64,000 nucleotides of DNA from Ignavibacteria bacterium (GCA_016719565.1 JADJYU010000007.1:434001-498000), one strand, 5' to 3'. Numbered from the stretch's first letter, positions 44,999 through 55,994 are shown. Notes: generated by a model from the sequence alone, not told the origin. A program made the numbers and translations.

Positions 44999-46519
44999 AT
45001 GGCAGAGGTAAAATCAGACGAGATTTCCGCGATACTCAGAAAACAGCTATCAGGTTTTGAAACGGAAGTCGATGTATATGAAGTAGGAACAGTGCTGTAT
45101 GTAGGTGACGGTGTGGCAAGGGTTTACGGTCTGGCAAAGTGTGAAGCCGGAGAACTAATAGAATTTCCAAACGGTGTTTTCGGAATTGCATTAAATCTTG
45201 AAGAAGATAATGTAGGATGTATTTTATTCGGTGAGTCATCACTCATAAAAGAAGGCGATCAGGTCAAGAGAACAAAGCGTATCGCTTCTATGCCTGTAGG
45301 CGAGCAGATGCTCGGAAGAGTAATCAATCCGCTCGGACAGCCTATCGACGGCAAAGGTGAAATTCATACTGATAAATTTCTTCCGCTGGAAAGAAAAGCA
45401 CTGGGTGTAATTCAGAGACAGCCGGTGAAAGAGCCGCTTCAGACAGGACTGAAAGCTATCGACGCTATGATCCCGATTGGAAGAGGTCAGAGAGAACTGA
45501 TCATCGGTGACAGACAAACAGGTAAGACTGCTGTTGCAGTTGATACAATTATCAATCAGAAAGGTAAAGATGTATTTTGTATATATGTAGCTATTGGTCA
45601 GAAAGGTTCGACGGTAGCTCAGGTTGTAAAAAGTCTTGAAGAAGCAGGCGCGATGGAATTTACAACGGTCATTGTCGCTACAGCTTCAGATCCGGCTCCG
45701 CTGCAGTATATCGCTCCGTTCTCCGGCGCTACACTCGGTGAATATTTCAGGGATTCAGGAAGACATGCATTGGTAGTGTATGATGATCTTTCCAAACAGG
45801 CGGCTTAATACAGGGAAGTTTCACTTCTCTTAAGAAGACCTCCTGGCAGAGAAGCTTATCCGGGAGACGTTTTCTATCTCCACTCAAGACTGCTTGAAAG
45901 AGCATCAAAACTTTCAGATGATCTCGGGGGCGGAAGTCTTACCGCTTTACCTGTGATCGAAACGCAGGAAGGCGACGTGTCAGCATATATTCCCACGAAC
46001 GTAATTTCCATTACGGACGGTCAGATATATCTTGAACCGAATCTCTTCAACGCAGGCGTGAGACCGGCTATCAACGTCGGTATTTCTGTATCAAGGGTAG
46101 GAGGTAATGCACAGATCAAAGCGATGAAGAAAATTGCAGGAACACTCAGACTTGAGCTTGCTCAGTTCAGAGAGCTTGAAGCATTCGCAAAATTCGGATC
46201 AGATCTTGATAAAGCTACACAGGCGCAGCTCAGAAGAGGTGAAAGACTTGTAGAGATACTAAAGCAAAAACAATATTCTCCGATGGCGATTGAAAATCAG
46301 GTGATGATAATATATTCAGCTACAAAAGGATATATGGATGAGATCCCGATCCCGCACATTCAGAGATATCAGAATGATCTGCTGCAGGAAGTAGAGAATA
46401 TGCACCCGGCAATTTTACAAAGCATCAGGGAAACAAAAGATCTTGTGAAAGAAAATACTGACAAGATGGATGAAATTTTAAAATCATTTACGGAAAGATT
46501 CAAGTCAACCATTAATTAA
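44999..46519 (+). CDS. atpA: ATP synthase F1 subunit alpha, with an in-frame TAA
   Basis: 506 codons in one continuous frame, but codon 270 is TAA (45806-45808). Before it: Walker A 'GDRQTGKTAVA' (170-180) and 'VVYDDLSKQAA'. Directly after it, in the same frame: 'YREVSLLLRRPPGREAYPGD', then the rest of a normal alpha subunit ('RVGGNAQIKAMKKIAGTLRL', C-terminal helical domain). In relatives the stop position holds Ala or Ser. Since alpha is essential and flanking sequence is fully conserved, a base-call error, or an unusual readthrough, is more likely than gene death. Without readthrough only the first 269 residues would be made. Confidence 0.9.
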
Positions 46520-46534
46520 TACAGCGGACAGGAA

Positions 46535-47427
46535 TTGGCGACATTAAAAGAATTAAAAGTTCGGATAGGCGGGATCAAAAGTACGCAGAAGATCACCAAG
46601 GCAATGAAGATGGTGGCTTCAGCGAAACTCAGAAGAGCTCAGGAGAGAACCATTGCTTCCAGACCTTATGCAAAAAAGATAAATGAACTTCTCACAGATC
46701 TTGTAAGCGCTGCAGGCGAAGGCGCTGATGAACTTCTCGAACCGAGAGAGATCAGAACAAGATGCGTAGTCGTCGTTTCATCTGACAGGGGACTTGCTGG
46801 TTCATTCAATACGAACATAATAAGATACGCATATACTTATATTAAAAGTCTCGGTGATAATACTAAAGTAGTTATTATCGGAAAAAAAGCTTTTGACGCA
46901 CTTAAAAAAGAGATATCGATATTGTTTACAGCAAGACAGGTATATTCAGTGATCTGACAATTGAATTGTCAAATGAAATTGTTAATTTCTTGGTTGATAA
47001 TTATAAAAAGAAGACATTTGATTCAGTGGAAATTATTTTCAATGAATTTGTAACCATGGTAAAACAGGTGACTGTAAAAGAGCAGTTCCTTCCTCTTAAA
47101 AAAAATAAACCAAAGAAGACTGATAAATCTGATAAGACGGAAAACAAGGAAAAGACGACAGCAACTGATTATATTTACGAGCCGTCTGAAATTCAAATTA
47201 TAAAAGAGCTTATACCAAAGCAGCTGAGAGTACAGATGTGGAAAGTTCTTCTCGAATCAAATACATCAGAACACGCAGCAAGAATGACGGCAATGGAAAC
47301 CGCAACTAAGAATGCTACTGATCTTTTGCTTGAGCTTCAGCTTTCATACAATCAGGCGAGACAGGCAGCGATCACAAAAGAAATTCTTGAGATCGTCGGC
47401 GGCGCAGAAGCTCTTAAGGATGCTTAG
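46535..47427 (+). CDS. atpG: ATP synthase F1 subunit gamma, interrupted by one frameshift
   Basis: TTG start at 46535 ('MATLKELKVRIGGIKSTQKI'), normal gamma N-terminus 'TKAMKMVASAKLRRAQ' and 'SSDRGLAGSFNTNI'. The frame ends at 46957, but the sequence continues one frame over from about 46912 ('DIDIVYSKTGIFSDLTIEL'), through the lysine-rich insertion, to the C-terminal 'MTAMETATKNATDLL' and 'YNQARQAAITKEI'. Adding one A to the six-A run at about 46906 joins both parts into 297 codons, the expected size. Gamma is the rotor shaft. The operon ends here with a terminator; beta and epsilon are elsewhere, as usual in Bacteroidota. Confidence 0.88.
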
Positions 47428-47454
47428 TAAGATTTTAAATAGGTTATAAATAAG

Positions 47455-47480
47455 AAGCTCCCGTATGGAGCTTTTTTTTT
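47455..47480 (+). terminator. Rho-independent terminator of the ATP synthase operon
   Basis: AAGCTCC (47455-47461) pairs with GGAGCTT (47467-47473), followed by nine T. It lies 28 bp after atpG and ends the operon before the convergent SulP gene. Confidence 0.85.
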
Positions 47481-47503
47481 AAAACTTAAAATGGTCAAGA
47501 ATA

Positions 47504-49207
47504 TTATTTCTCCACCGAACTTTCCTTTGATGCAGTAATTTCCTTTGGCGGTAATCCAAGAATTTCCCGCGCGCGGTTTAATGCATCGTCAATATTTCCT
47601 CTCACATTATCATCACCGATCTTTTTAATGAGTCCGGCTTTTTCTGCGGCAAAGAGCGGCTGGGCATGAATTCCGGATAAGATCAATACTGAGTTTCTAT
47701 CAATGCATTCTTCGTAAATATCCTCTATCGTCGCAATACCTGTCGCATCAATAGCCGGTACATTTCTGAGTCTTAAAATTAGTATCTTTGAATTTGAATG
47801 AACTGTTCTGAGCACATCCTTAAATTTACTTGCAGCGCCGAAGAAGAACGGACCATTGACTTCATAAATAATGACGCCATCCGGAATTTCTTTTCCCTGA
47901 ACAGAATTTGCACCTGAATCTTCAGTCCCGGAATTTTCATCGAACTCTCGTGAAATGATCCCGATATTCGCAACGTTTGCCATTCGGTGCATAAAAAGGA
48001 ATGCGGTTAAAATCATCCCGATCTCTATTGCAATGGTCAGATCAAATAAAACAGTCAGGCAGAAAGTTGTGAGAAATACAACAACATCACTCTTCGGCAT
48101 TCTAAGCTGTGATCTGAATTCTCTCCAGTCAAACATATTATAGGCGACGACGACAAGAATTGCTGCAAGGACACAAAGCGGCACCATGCCTGCATACTGT
48201 CCGAAAAATATCATTACCAGAAGAAGAATGAACGCATGAATAATACCCGCCACCGGGGTTCTTCCGCCGCTTTTAATATTAGTAACTGTTCTTGCAATCG
48301 CGCCGGTAACGGGAATTCCGCCGAATATGGGAGAAAGGATATTAGCTGCACCGTTTGCTACAAGTTCCATATTTGAACGGTGTCTGCCGCCGATCATTCC
48401 GTCGGCAACTACAGCGCTTAACAATGATTCGATTGATGCAAGTATTGCTATGGTAAATGCCGGACCCAGCAGTCCGTAAATTTTTGCGTAAGTAATTTCC
48501 GGGAATGAAGGTGACGGCAGCGTGTTTGGTATTTCTCCGAACCTTGAGCTGATAGTTTCTGTATCCAGTCCAAAGAATTGTGTTATTAATGTACCGGCAA
48601 TCAGCGCTACGAAAATTCCCGGGATTTTTTTTGTAATATAAGGAAGAAATATTATTATCAGAAAAGAAATTATTGTAACAATTAATGTATCAGTATTAAG
48701 TAAATTAAAATTTGCAATATACACCGGAATTTTCTCAAGAAATTCCGGAGGGAGATTTTCAATTTTTAAACCGAACAGATCATTGATCTGCGTTGTGAAT
48801 ATGATCAATGCTATCCCTGAAGTGAATCCCGCGATCAGAGGTAATGGAATGAACTTAATGAGAGTGCCAAGTTTCATTAACCCCATAATAATGAGAATGA
48901 TCCCGGCTAAAATTGTTGCTATCATCAGACCGTCAAGACCGTATCCCTGAATGATGCCGAATACAATTACAATGAATGCTCCTGTCGGTCCGCCGATCTG
49001 TACACGGCTTCCTCCAAGAACTGAAATTATAAAACCGCCGATGATCGCAGTGATAAGTCCTTTCTCAGGAGAAACTCCGGAAGCGATCCCGAAAGCAATT
49101 GCAAGAGGTAATGCTACAACTCCGACGATTGTTCCGGCAGCAAGGTCTTTGTAAAACTGTTCTTTTGTGTATGATTTAAAAGTTGTGAAGAGTTTAGGGA
49201 TAAGCAT
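47504..49207 (-). CDS. SulP family anion transporter with STAS domain (second copy)
   Basis: 567 aa. N-terminal SulP signature ('IVGVVALPLAIAFGIASGVS', 'PEKGLITAIIGGFI', 'GPTGAFIVIV') and about 11 membrane helices, then a STAS domain (about residues 440-550, 'SKILILRLRNVPAIDATGIA'). The sequence belongs to the bacterial sulfate/bicarbonate permease group, and is distant from the SulP protein at 6408-8054, so the two likely differ in substrate. It is convergent with the ATP synthase operon and separated by the terminator at 47455. Confidence 0.92.
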   Translation of the reverse strand: MLIPKLFTTFKSYTKEQFYKDLAAGTIVGVVALPLAIAFGIASGVSPEKGLITAIIGGFIISVLGGSRVQIGGPTGAFIVIVFGIIQGYGLDGLMIATILAGIILIIMGLMKLGTLIKFIPLPLIAGFTSGIALIIFTTQINDLFGLKIENLPPEFLEKIPVYIANFNLLNTDTLIVTIISFLIIIFLPYITKKIPGIFVALIAGTLITQFFGLDTETISSRFGEIPNTLPSPSFPEITYAKIYGLLGPAFTIAILASIESLLSAVVADGMIGGRHRSNMELVANGAANILSPIFGGIPVTGAIARTVTNIKSGGRTPVAGIIHAFILLLVMIFFGQYAGMVPLCVLAAILVVVAYNMFDWREFRSQLRMPKSDVVVFLTTFCLTVLFDLTIAIEIGMILTAFLFMHRMANVANIGIISREFDENSGTEDSGANSVQGKEIPDGVIIYEVNGPFFFGAASKFKDVLRTVHSNSKILILRLRNVPAIDATGIATIEDIYEECIDRNSVLILSGIHAQPLFAAEKAGLIKKIGDDNVRGNIDDALNRAREILGLPPKEITASKESSVEK

Positions 49208-49303
49208 GATTCTAATTTACAAATATTAGTATTCTATATAAATGATAAACCTTTAACTCTATTATGTAACATGAAGGGAAGATCATTAACATTTGCCATG
49301 ATT

Positions 49304-50749
49304 TTACTTTTTAAAACTATTTAACATATCAAAAAGCCAGAGTTTTATACCGAATTGATTTTGAGAAGATCTGTCGGCGGCTTCCCGTAATCTCATTAAT
49401 TCCGCTTCAACATGTTTCTTATTATTTACATAAACTGACTGCTGCAGCCTGACAAGTTCGCCTGTGATTTTCAAAAAATCCGAAAACGATTCTTTGTAAT
49501 TATCCTTAATGGATTTTTCCCTTCCGAGAAAATGCCTGAAGGAATCTATGCCTGCAACCGCCTGATCATAAAAACCTTCCTCATAAAATATCTGCAGCAT
49601 AATAATTTTTACCTGAAGCTTTATAATGTAATTTGGAAAGTTAGTCTTTGACATAAGCTCAAGAGCTTTGCTCCTGTTGCCTTTTTTAAATTCAATATAA
49701 CCGTAACAAAAATTCAGTGTGCTTTCCTTTTCTTCATTAAGCATATCCTTATACTGTTCAATATATTTCTCAGCCCATTCATATTCATCCACCCGCACAG
49801 CAATCTTCACATAATTCAGAAAATCGAGATACATTATCTTTCCCATAAAAATTGTGCCGGTATCAAAACTGTCTTTTGACAAATAAAAATGTTCTTTCAT
49901 AAAATCTTTACTGCAGTAAATATTATACATCTCAGCGCAGAAGCCGGACATATGTAAATAATACATATAAGTATGATATTCATTAAGACTGGCTGAATGT
50001 TTTTTAAAAATATCCTTCAGTTTATAAAAAATATTCTGATCATTATTCATCAGAAGGAGGGTAATATAATAATACATCTGAATTACCGGAGTAAGCTTTG
50101 AGAAATTCTTTTCGAGATAGATCATGACTTCATCAAACATTTTCAAATCAAAGCTGCAGTTATTCTGCTTGATCTCATGCAGCATTGTTGTATAAAGCTC
50201 AAGAGCATTTATGAGAAAGTGATTCAGCTCATTATCGAGCTGATCCTGAAAAAGTTCAAAATCAGAATTTGGATTCTTCGGAGAGTAAAATGATTTTAAT
50301 TCTTTAGACAGATCAGACATTTTAAGGAAATATGCCTCATCCCTCACAGGATCACGGGTTAAGCTGTCACTGTAAGATTTGAAAAGCTGTTCATGCATTT
50401 TATCCAGATCCCTGTCTCTGAACTGTTCAAGTAAAAACTTATTATTGAGATGATCATTCTTCTGAAAATAACTGATCTTAAGGAATTCCTTACTGATAGC
50501 AAGCAGATCGGAAGAAATATTTTTAATTTTAAAATAATCATATTCTTCATCAGGGAACATTTCTTTAAACACTTCTTCAGATTCTAATTTCTTACTGTTA
50601 AATTCCGGATAGTATTTCTTTAATACTTCAAGCAGTGAAATGACATTTTTATTTTTATTGAAATAAGGTGAAGCTGTAAATTCACGGAATTGTTTTAATT
50701 CCGCTGCTGAAAACGTTTTTAAAAGCTGAATTAATTTTGATTTATACAT
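49304..50749 (-). CDS. Large helical protein of unknown function
   Basis: 481 aa, entirely alpha-helical, with no signal peptide. The N-terminus ('LLKTFSAAELKQFREFTASP', then 'YFNKNKNVISLLEVLKKYYP') matches, as I recall, a family of long helical-repeat hypothetical proteins common in Bacteroidota and Ignavibacteria. The remainder looks like irregular TPR-type helical pairs ('YGYIEFKKGNRSKALELMSK'). A scaffolding role is possible but not shown. It stands alone; its upstream region is shared with the divergent exported gene at 51066. Confidence 0.7.
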   Translation of the reverse strand: MYKSKLIQLLKTFSAAELKQFREFTASPYFNKNKNVISLLEVLKKYYPEFNSKKLESEEVFKEMFPDEEYDYFKIKNISSDLLAISKEFLKISYFQKNDHLNNKFLLEQFRDRDLDKMHEQLFKSYSDSLTRDPVRDEAYFLKMSDLSKELKSFYSPKNPNSDFELFQDQLDNELNHFLINALELYTTMLHEIKQNNCSFDLKMFDEVMIYLEKNFSKLTPVIQMYYYITLLLMNNDQNIFYKLKDIFKKHSASLNEYHTYMYYLHMSGFCAEMYNIYCSKDFMKEHFYLSKDSFDTGTIFMGKIMYLDFLNYVKIAVRVDEYEWAEKYIEQYKDMLNEEKESTLNFCYGYIEFKKGNRSKALELMSKTNFPNYIIKLQVKIIMLQIFYEEGFYDQAVAGIDSFRHFLGREKSIKDNYKESFSDFLKITGELVRLQQSVYVNNKKHVEAELMRLREAADRSSQNQFGIKLWLFDMLNSFKK

Positions 50750-50865
50750 ATAATTTTTCTAAAAATCGATTGATAAAAAGTGCGAATATGGCTCGGGAAC
50801 AGATGATTAAAGTATTTTTTATATTAAAGTACCGGCTAATGTTTCTAAATTCGAAAATAAGTTTC

Positions 50866-50897
50866 TTTGGAATAAAAGATTAATTGATATAATTTTG
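50866..50897 (+). promoter_or_regulatory. Consensus Bacteroidota promoter upstream of the 51-kb exported gene
   Basis: TTTG at 50866-50869, a 20-bp spacer and TAATTTTG at 50890-50897, a perfect match to the TTTG/TAnnTTTG consensus. The leader up to 51066 contains a 10-bp inverted repeat (ACTTTCCGGA near 50934 and TCCGGAAAGT near 50997), which may be a regulatory hairpin. Confidence 0.65.
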
Positions 50898-51065
50898 TAC
50901 CACTTGGCGTATGGTGACAATTTCAATTTTTTATACTTTCCGGAGTTAAACATATCATTTCATCGTACGCCATACGTTTCTTGATAACAATTAAATTCCG
51001 GAAAGTTTATTTTAATACTAATGAATTTAAAAAAATATTCAAATAATATTAACGAAAGGTTGAAA

Positions 51066-54000
51066 ATGAAATCATTAATTTCACTTGTATTTATCTGCGC
51101 ATTGTCAATTATCCTAACAGCGGGGAATGCGGTATCGCAGCAAAATTCAGTGGGCAACTCCAAAAAAGTAAAAACATCTTCATTTCATAAAAAAGGAAAA
51201 AAGATAATTGACCAAAAAATAATAAATGAAATTATTTCTGACAATCAAAAATCTTTTAAAAAGAATTTGCGCGGCACCTGGCTTCTCGATGAAGATTTTG
51301 AATCAGGAAATTTTCCTCCTATAAACTGGATTAATTTAAACGGGTCAACTGAATGGGAGCAGGCTTATGTAAGCGGTTACGGCAGCGGAAACTACAGTAT
51401 GCTCTATTCATCCTGGCAATGTAACTACTCGGATAATATAATTTTCACAAAAGATTTTACTTCGAATACACAATCCGGAGATAAACTTATTTTTGATTAT
51501 GCATATGCGCCGTATGATGACGGCAATACTTATTATGATGATCTGGAAATCTATTACTATGATGCTGTAGATGAAATTTATTATAGTCTGGTCTATTATG
51601 AAGGATGGGAATTACAAACAGCGAACGGTACCGATCAGTATTTTCAGCCGCAAAGTAATGAATGGGGAACAAAAATAATTGACATCCCTGAAAACGCTTC
51701 AAGTATATATTTCAAAGTCTGGGAAAATTGCGGTAATAATTATTATGTGGATAATATCAGAGTAGGAGCTTACGCAGGCGGGTATGATGCATCTGTGGAA
51801 ATTTTATGGGGAAAAGGAAAAATACCTTTGAGTTACGGAGTGCCGGATAAAATTCCTGTACTCATTAAAAATCTTACAATAAATCCTATCAATAATTTAA
51901 TGGTGAATCTTAATATTTCCGGCACCAATAATTTATCGGATTCATTCGAGATTCCATATATCGGACCGTTAGATACATTTCAGGTTGACTTCTTAGGATT
52001 TACTCCAGTGTTAAACGGATTTTCCGATATTACGGTATCGATACCGGCTGATGATGATAATGGAAATAATGTGAAGACTTTTATCTCGGAAGCTAATTCC
52101 AATACGAGGAGGTACGTTGATTCAAACTGCTGTAACAGCAGCGTCGGCTGGATCGGTCAGCTGTCATTTCTTAACAAGTATTATATGTCAGGCACCGGTC
52201 AGATAAGAAATGTAAACATAAAACTTCCGGGTGACAATGCAGGTCAGATTGTTTACGGAATTGTATTAAACAGCAGCGGCACAATAGTAGGAAAATCTCC
52301 TCATTATAAAATAAAAGCATCTGATCAGAATACTTATAAATCATTTCAGATCACAGATCCGAAACCGTTCATAGTAACAAACGATCATTATTATGTCGGT
52401 ATAGCTCAGACCGAATATGCAGGAAATGATTTTGCGTATGCATCTCAGCAGATGTATTATGAAATACCTGCAAGACCTGATGCAAATTATTATTCTTACC
52501 TGGCTCCTCCCGGTACAAATGTCAACGCGTATGAATTTCCGAGAGAGTACGGTCAGAATTATGCGATAGAATCTGTCATGGGGAAATCAGGCGGCAGTAG
52601 ATGCCGGAGTATCTGATCTCGGACTGACATATGATCAGTATTTTAACTCAACAACTTTCACTCCGACGGGGAAAGTATTTAATGCAGGTACAGGCGCGGT
52701 TTCGTTCAGCGTCAGAAGAACTATTTCACCCGGAGGATATACAAGCACAAAAACGGTTTCAGGATTAGCCGCGGGAGCAAACGCTTTTGTAAACTATGAT
52801 CCATGGACATTTATATCAGGTACAGTTTATACAGTCAGGGATTCCATTCTTATTTCTGACGGAAACAATTCCAACAATGCAATGACTTCATCTATCACTC
52901 CAAGAATTGCCAAGGAAATGTGTATCCTCTGGCAGCAACAAAAGGACAGAGACAGTCTGGTAAGAGCGGTGATCAGCGACGGGAGATATGCGAATAATTT
53001 TGATACTGTAGGAATGTATTATACGGGATCATACAGACCATGGAAAGTAATGATCGTGAACTTCAAGGAAGAAGGAAGTTATTCGCCTTGGGTCAGAGAT
53101 TCCTTAAAAAGCTCATTGACAACTCAACTGCCGGAAATAAAAAATCGCTGATCGTTTTCAGTGACAATACATCTTTCCCTAATGATCCGGAGACGGGGTT
53201 TGCTGCACCGGCGGATACTGTATTCTTCAGACAATATCTTAAAGCAAAAACCATAAGCGATGACTGGATCGGAAGTATTCCCACGAGTCAGAGCAGATTC
53301 AGAGGAATAGGTTTTTTCAGCGGTATCACGCAGGATTCGGTTTCAGATCCGTATACACCGGAATTAATAAGCCCGGTCAACGGCAGCAGCGCTGCATTTA
53401 AACCTCAGTCAGTTACAGGAAACGGATCTGACTCCAGCATAGCCGTTAGTTTTGCAGGAGCGAATTACAATACTTTCTTTATGACAAATCAGTTCTCAAG
53501 TCTGAGAGCAACCGGAGGTTCGCCATTATCGCTCGGACCCGTTTTAGTTTATACAAAAATCATTGACTGGATCCAGAGCGTTAACACGAACGCGAAAGTT
53601 CTTGACCTGACAGCATTATATGAAGGGCTGTATGATAATAATCAGAATTCGATGACAGGTGATACGGTGAGAGTATATCTGAGAAGCGCGGTAAGTCCGT
53701 ATGCAAAAATTGATTCAGCAAAAGGATTCCTAAGTTCGGCAGGATTTGATTCATTCATTTTTAACAACGCTTCAAACGGAGTAAATTATTATCTGCATCT
53801 TAAACACAGGAACGGACTGGAGACATGGAGCAAGACGCCTCAGATGTTCGCATCAAATTATCTTGCATATAACTTTACAACAAATGCTAATAAAGCGTTC
53901 GGGGACAACTTGTTATTGAAAGGAACGAAGTGGACCATATACAGCGGAGACGTGAATCAGGACGGAATAATAGATATAGATGACAATTCACTCATTGACA

Positions 54001-54293
54001 ATGACGCATTCAATTTCGAATCCGGATATATTAAAACAGATCTTAACGGAGACGGAATTGCTGATATAAGTGATCAGGCAATTGCCGATAACAATGCGTT
54101 CAATTTTATTTCAAAAATAACTCCGGGCGGCGCGCTGATAAATCCTGAAGAGCCGCAGGATATAATTTCAGAAACTTCTTTTGAAAATTCCGAAATTAAT
54201 ATAGACCACGAAATTTATGAAAGAACGAAAAACTTATCGCCGGTAATTAAGCCGTCGGATATAAGAAAGCATTTATTTATAAAATCGAATTAA
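51066..54293 (+). pseudogene. Large exported multidomain protein with dockerin-like repeats, two frameshifts
   Basis: One coding region spread over three frames. ATG 51066 gives a clear signal peptide ('MKSLISLVFICALSIILTAG', cut near AVSQ). Residues about 75-240 form a MAM/cleaved-adhesin-like beta domain ('WLLDEDFESGNFPPINWI', 'YYVDNIRVG'). A shift near 52590 leads to a CARDB-like region ('VSDLGLTYDQYFNSTTF'), and one near 53110 (missing A in a five-A run) leads to a peptidase- or reprolysin-unlike domain that I do not recognise, and finally two dockerin-type repeats ('DVNQDGIIDIDDNSLIDNDA', 'DLNGDGIADISDQAIADNNA'). There is no sorting tail. The joined product is about 1075 aa. It is probably a surface protein; the breaks may be sequencing errors. 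Confidence 0.7.
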
Positions 54294-54360
54294 TATAAGT
54301 ATGCAATCATCACTAAAGTGATGTTGTATTAAAAAATATTTGTTTCATGCGTAATCCCCA

Positions 54361-54395
54361 AAAAGACCGGTATTAATTTGCCGGTCTTTTTTTTT
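54361..54395 (+). terminator. Rho-independent terminator
   Basis: AAAAGACCGG (54361-54370) pairs perfectly with CCGGTCTTTT (54381-54390), and the T-run continues to 54395. It ends the exported gene at 54293 and separates it from the PNGase-like gene. Confidence 0.9.
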
Positions 54396-54465
54396 CTGCA
54401 CATATACCTTCTTAAAAATATTTTGACTAATTTACAAAAACTTTTTTTAAATTTTATTTCAGCTC

Positions 54466-55845
54466 ATGACTAAAAATTTTACTTACAGGTATTGCAAGTC
54501 CGTTTTAAATAAAATAAGAATTCCGGTTGCAGCTTTTATAATCCTGATCACTGTCTCCGCCGGCTCAGTAAATGCAGGTGACACAACATGGGTAACTACA
54601 TTTGATCAGAACTTTCAGAACTGGGCGGATACTCATTACGGTAATTTTTTATTACCGGATACAAGTATCAGCTACGAAAAAATAGTAATGTATTATACTA
54701 TAGGATGTCCGGCAGCAGGTTGTGATCCGTGGGACAGGATCGGCTGGATAAAACTTTATACGGATTCGACAACAAATTATGAGATAGCAAGAGTCGTTAC
54801 GCCATACAATATAGTGGGCGGAGGTTACCCCGGACAATGTGTATTTGAAATTGACGTAACTGATTACATGTCACTGCTGCATGATTCCGTAAGACTCGGC
54901 AGTTACATAGAGAGCTGGATCGGCGGCGCACGCGGCTGGCTTGTAACAGTTAAGTTCGCATTCATTGAAGGTGTACCGGAAATGAAACCATATAAAGTGA
55001 TAAATCTCTGGCAGGATAACAGAGTAGTTTACGGAGATCCTGCGCTGAATCCGGAAGATATACTTGTTCCGCGAAATATTCCAATCGATCAGAATATTTC
55101 AAAAGCAAAAGTAAAAATAATAACTACAGGTCACGGGCAGGGGAGTACTGATAATGCAGCGGAGTTTTCTCTGAAGATACATACGCTCCGTGTCGGCTCT
55201 CAGGTGTATGATCAGATTCTCTGGAGATCAGACTGTTCTATAAATCCATGCAGTCCGCAGGGCGGTACGTGGCAGTATGCAAGAGCCGGATGGTGTCCGG
55301 GAGCAGGAGTGATACCATGGGATAATGATGTAACCGCAAATGTTACGCCCGGTCAGAATGTTGTAATAGATTATGATCTGTATCCTTATGAAAATTTCTG
55401 CAGACCTAACAATCCATTATGTATTTCAGGTCAGACCTGCGCTGACTGTAATTATAATAATAACGGACATACTGAACCACATTATACAATACAGGGACAG
55501 CTGGTATTATATAAACTTAATCAGATCATCAATATTACAAACATTAGTAATGAGATCCCGGAATCATTCAGGCTTCATCAGAATTATCCAAATCCCTTTA
55601 ACCCTTCTACTAAAATAAAATTTGATCTTCCTGAAGGCGGTTTTGTAAGACTTCAGATCACGGATATCAGCGGAAAGACACTGGATACGCCTGTTGAAAG
55701 AAAATTAAATCCCGGCTCATATGAAACCCAGTGGGATGCAGCGGGACTTCCAAGCGGAGTTTATTTCTACAGGATTGAAATTCAGTCGGATGTAACGGAA
55801 AATTTGAAGTTTACGGAAACGAAGAAAATGATTTTGTTAAGGTAA
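54466..55845 (+). CDS. PNGase F-like secreted protein with T9SS sorting domain
   Basis: 459 aa. A signal peptide of about 37 residues ends near 'GSVNAG'. The body resembles the two jelly-roll domains of peptide-N-glycosidase F: 'GCDPWDRIGWIKLY' in the first and 'AAEFSLKIHTLRV', 'LWRSDCSINPCSPQGGTWQY', 'ARAGWCPGAGV' in the second, the latter very close to the known enzyme's pattern. Many Cys suggest disulfides. The last 80 residues are a type-A sorting domain ('HQNYPNPFNPSTKIKFDL', ending 'KKMILLR'), so it is exported by T9SS. Family members remove N-glycans from proteins; activity here is inferred, as I cannot map every catalytic acid. Confidence 0.82.
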   Translation: MTKNFTYRYCKSVLNKIRIPVAAFIILITVSAGSVNAGDTTWVTTFDQNFQNWADTHYGNFLLPDTSISYEKIVMYYTIGCPAAGCDPWDRIGWIKLYTDSTTNYEIARVVTPYNIVGGGYPGQCVFEIDVTDYMSLLHDSVRLGSYIESWIGGARGWLVTVKFAFIEGVPEMKPYKVINLWQDNRVVYGDPALNPEDILVPRNIPIDQNISKAKVKIITTGHGQGSTDNAAEFSLKIHTLRVGSQVYDQILWRSDCSINPCSPQGGTWQYARAGWCPGAGVIPWDNDVTANVTPGQNVVIDYDLYPYENFCRPNNPLCISGQTCADCNYNNNGHTEPHYTIQGQLVLYKLNQIINITNISNEIPESFRLHQNYPNPFNPSTKIKFDLPEGGFVRLQITDISGKTLDTPVERKLNPGSYETQWDAAGLPSGVYFYRIEIQSDVTENLKFTETKKMILLR

Positions 55846-55994
55846 CATTAATTTGCTATATTAAAATAAATATAAATAACGGGATTAATAATTTGTTCAA
55901 TTTTAAATAACTGATTTAATAAATTAAAAAAACAGAAAGGAGGTTCCCTGTTTAATTTTAACCTAACTATTTTTTAAATTAAATTTCTGGAGAA

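Noticed and set aside
45806..45808. Selenocysteine or programmed recoding at the atpA stop
   Set aside because: The codon is TAA, not TGA, and no recoding structure is visible; a base error is the simpler reading, though left open in the findings.
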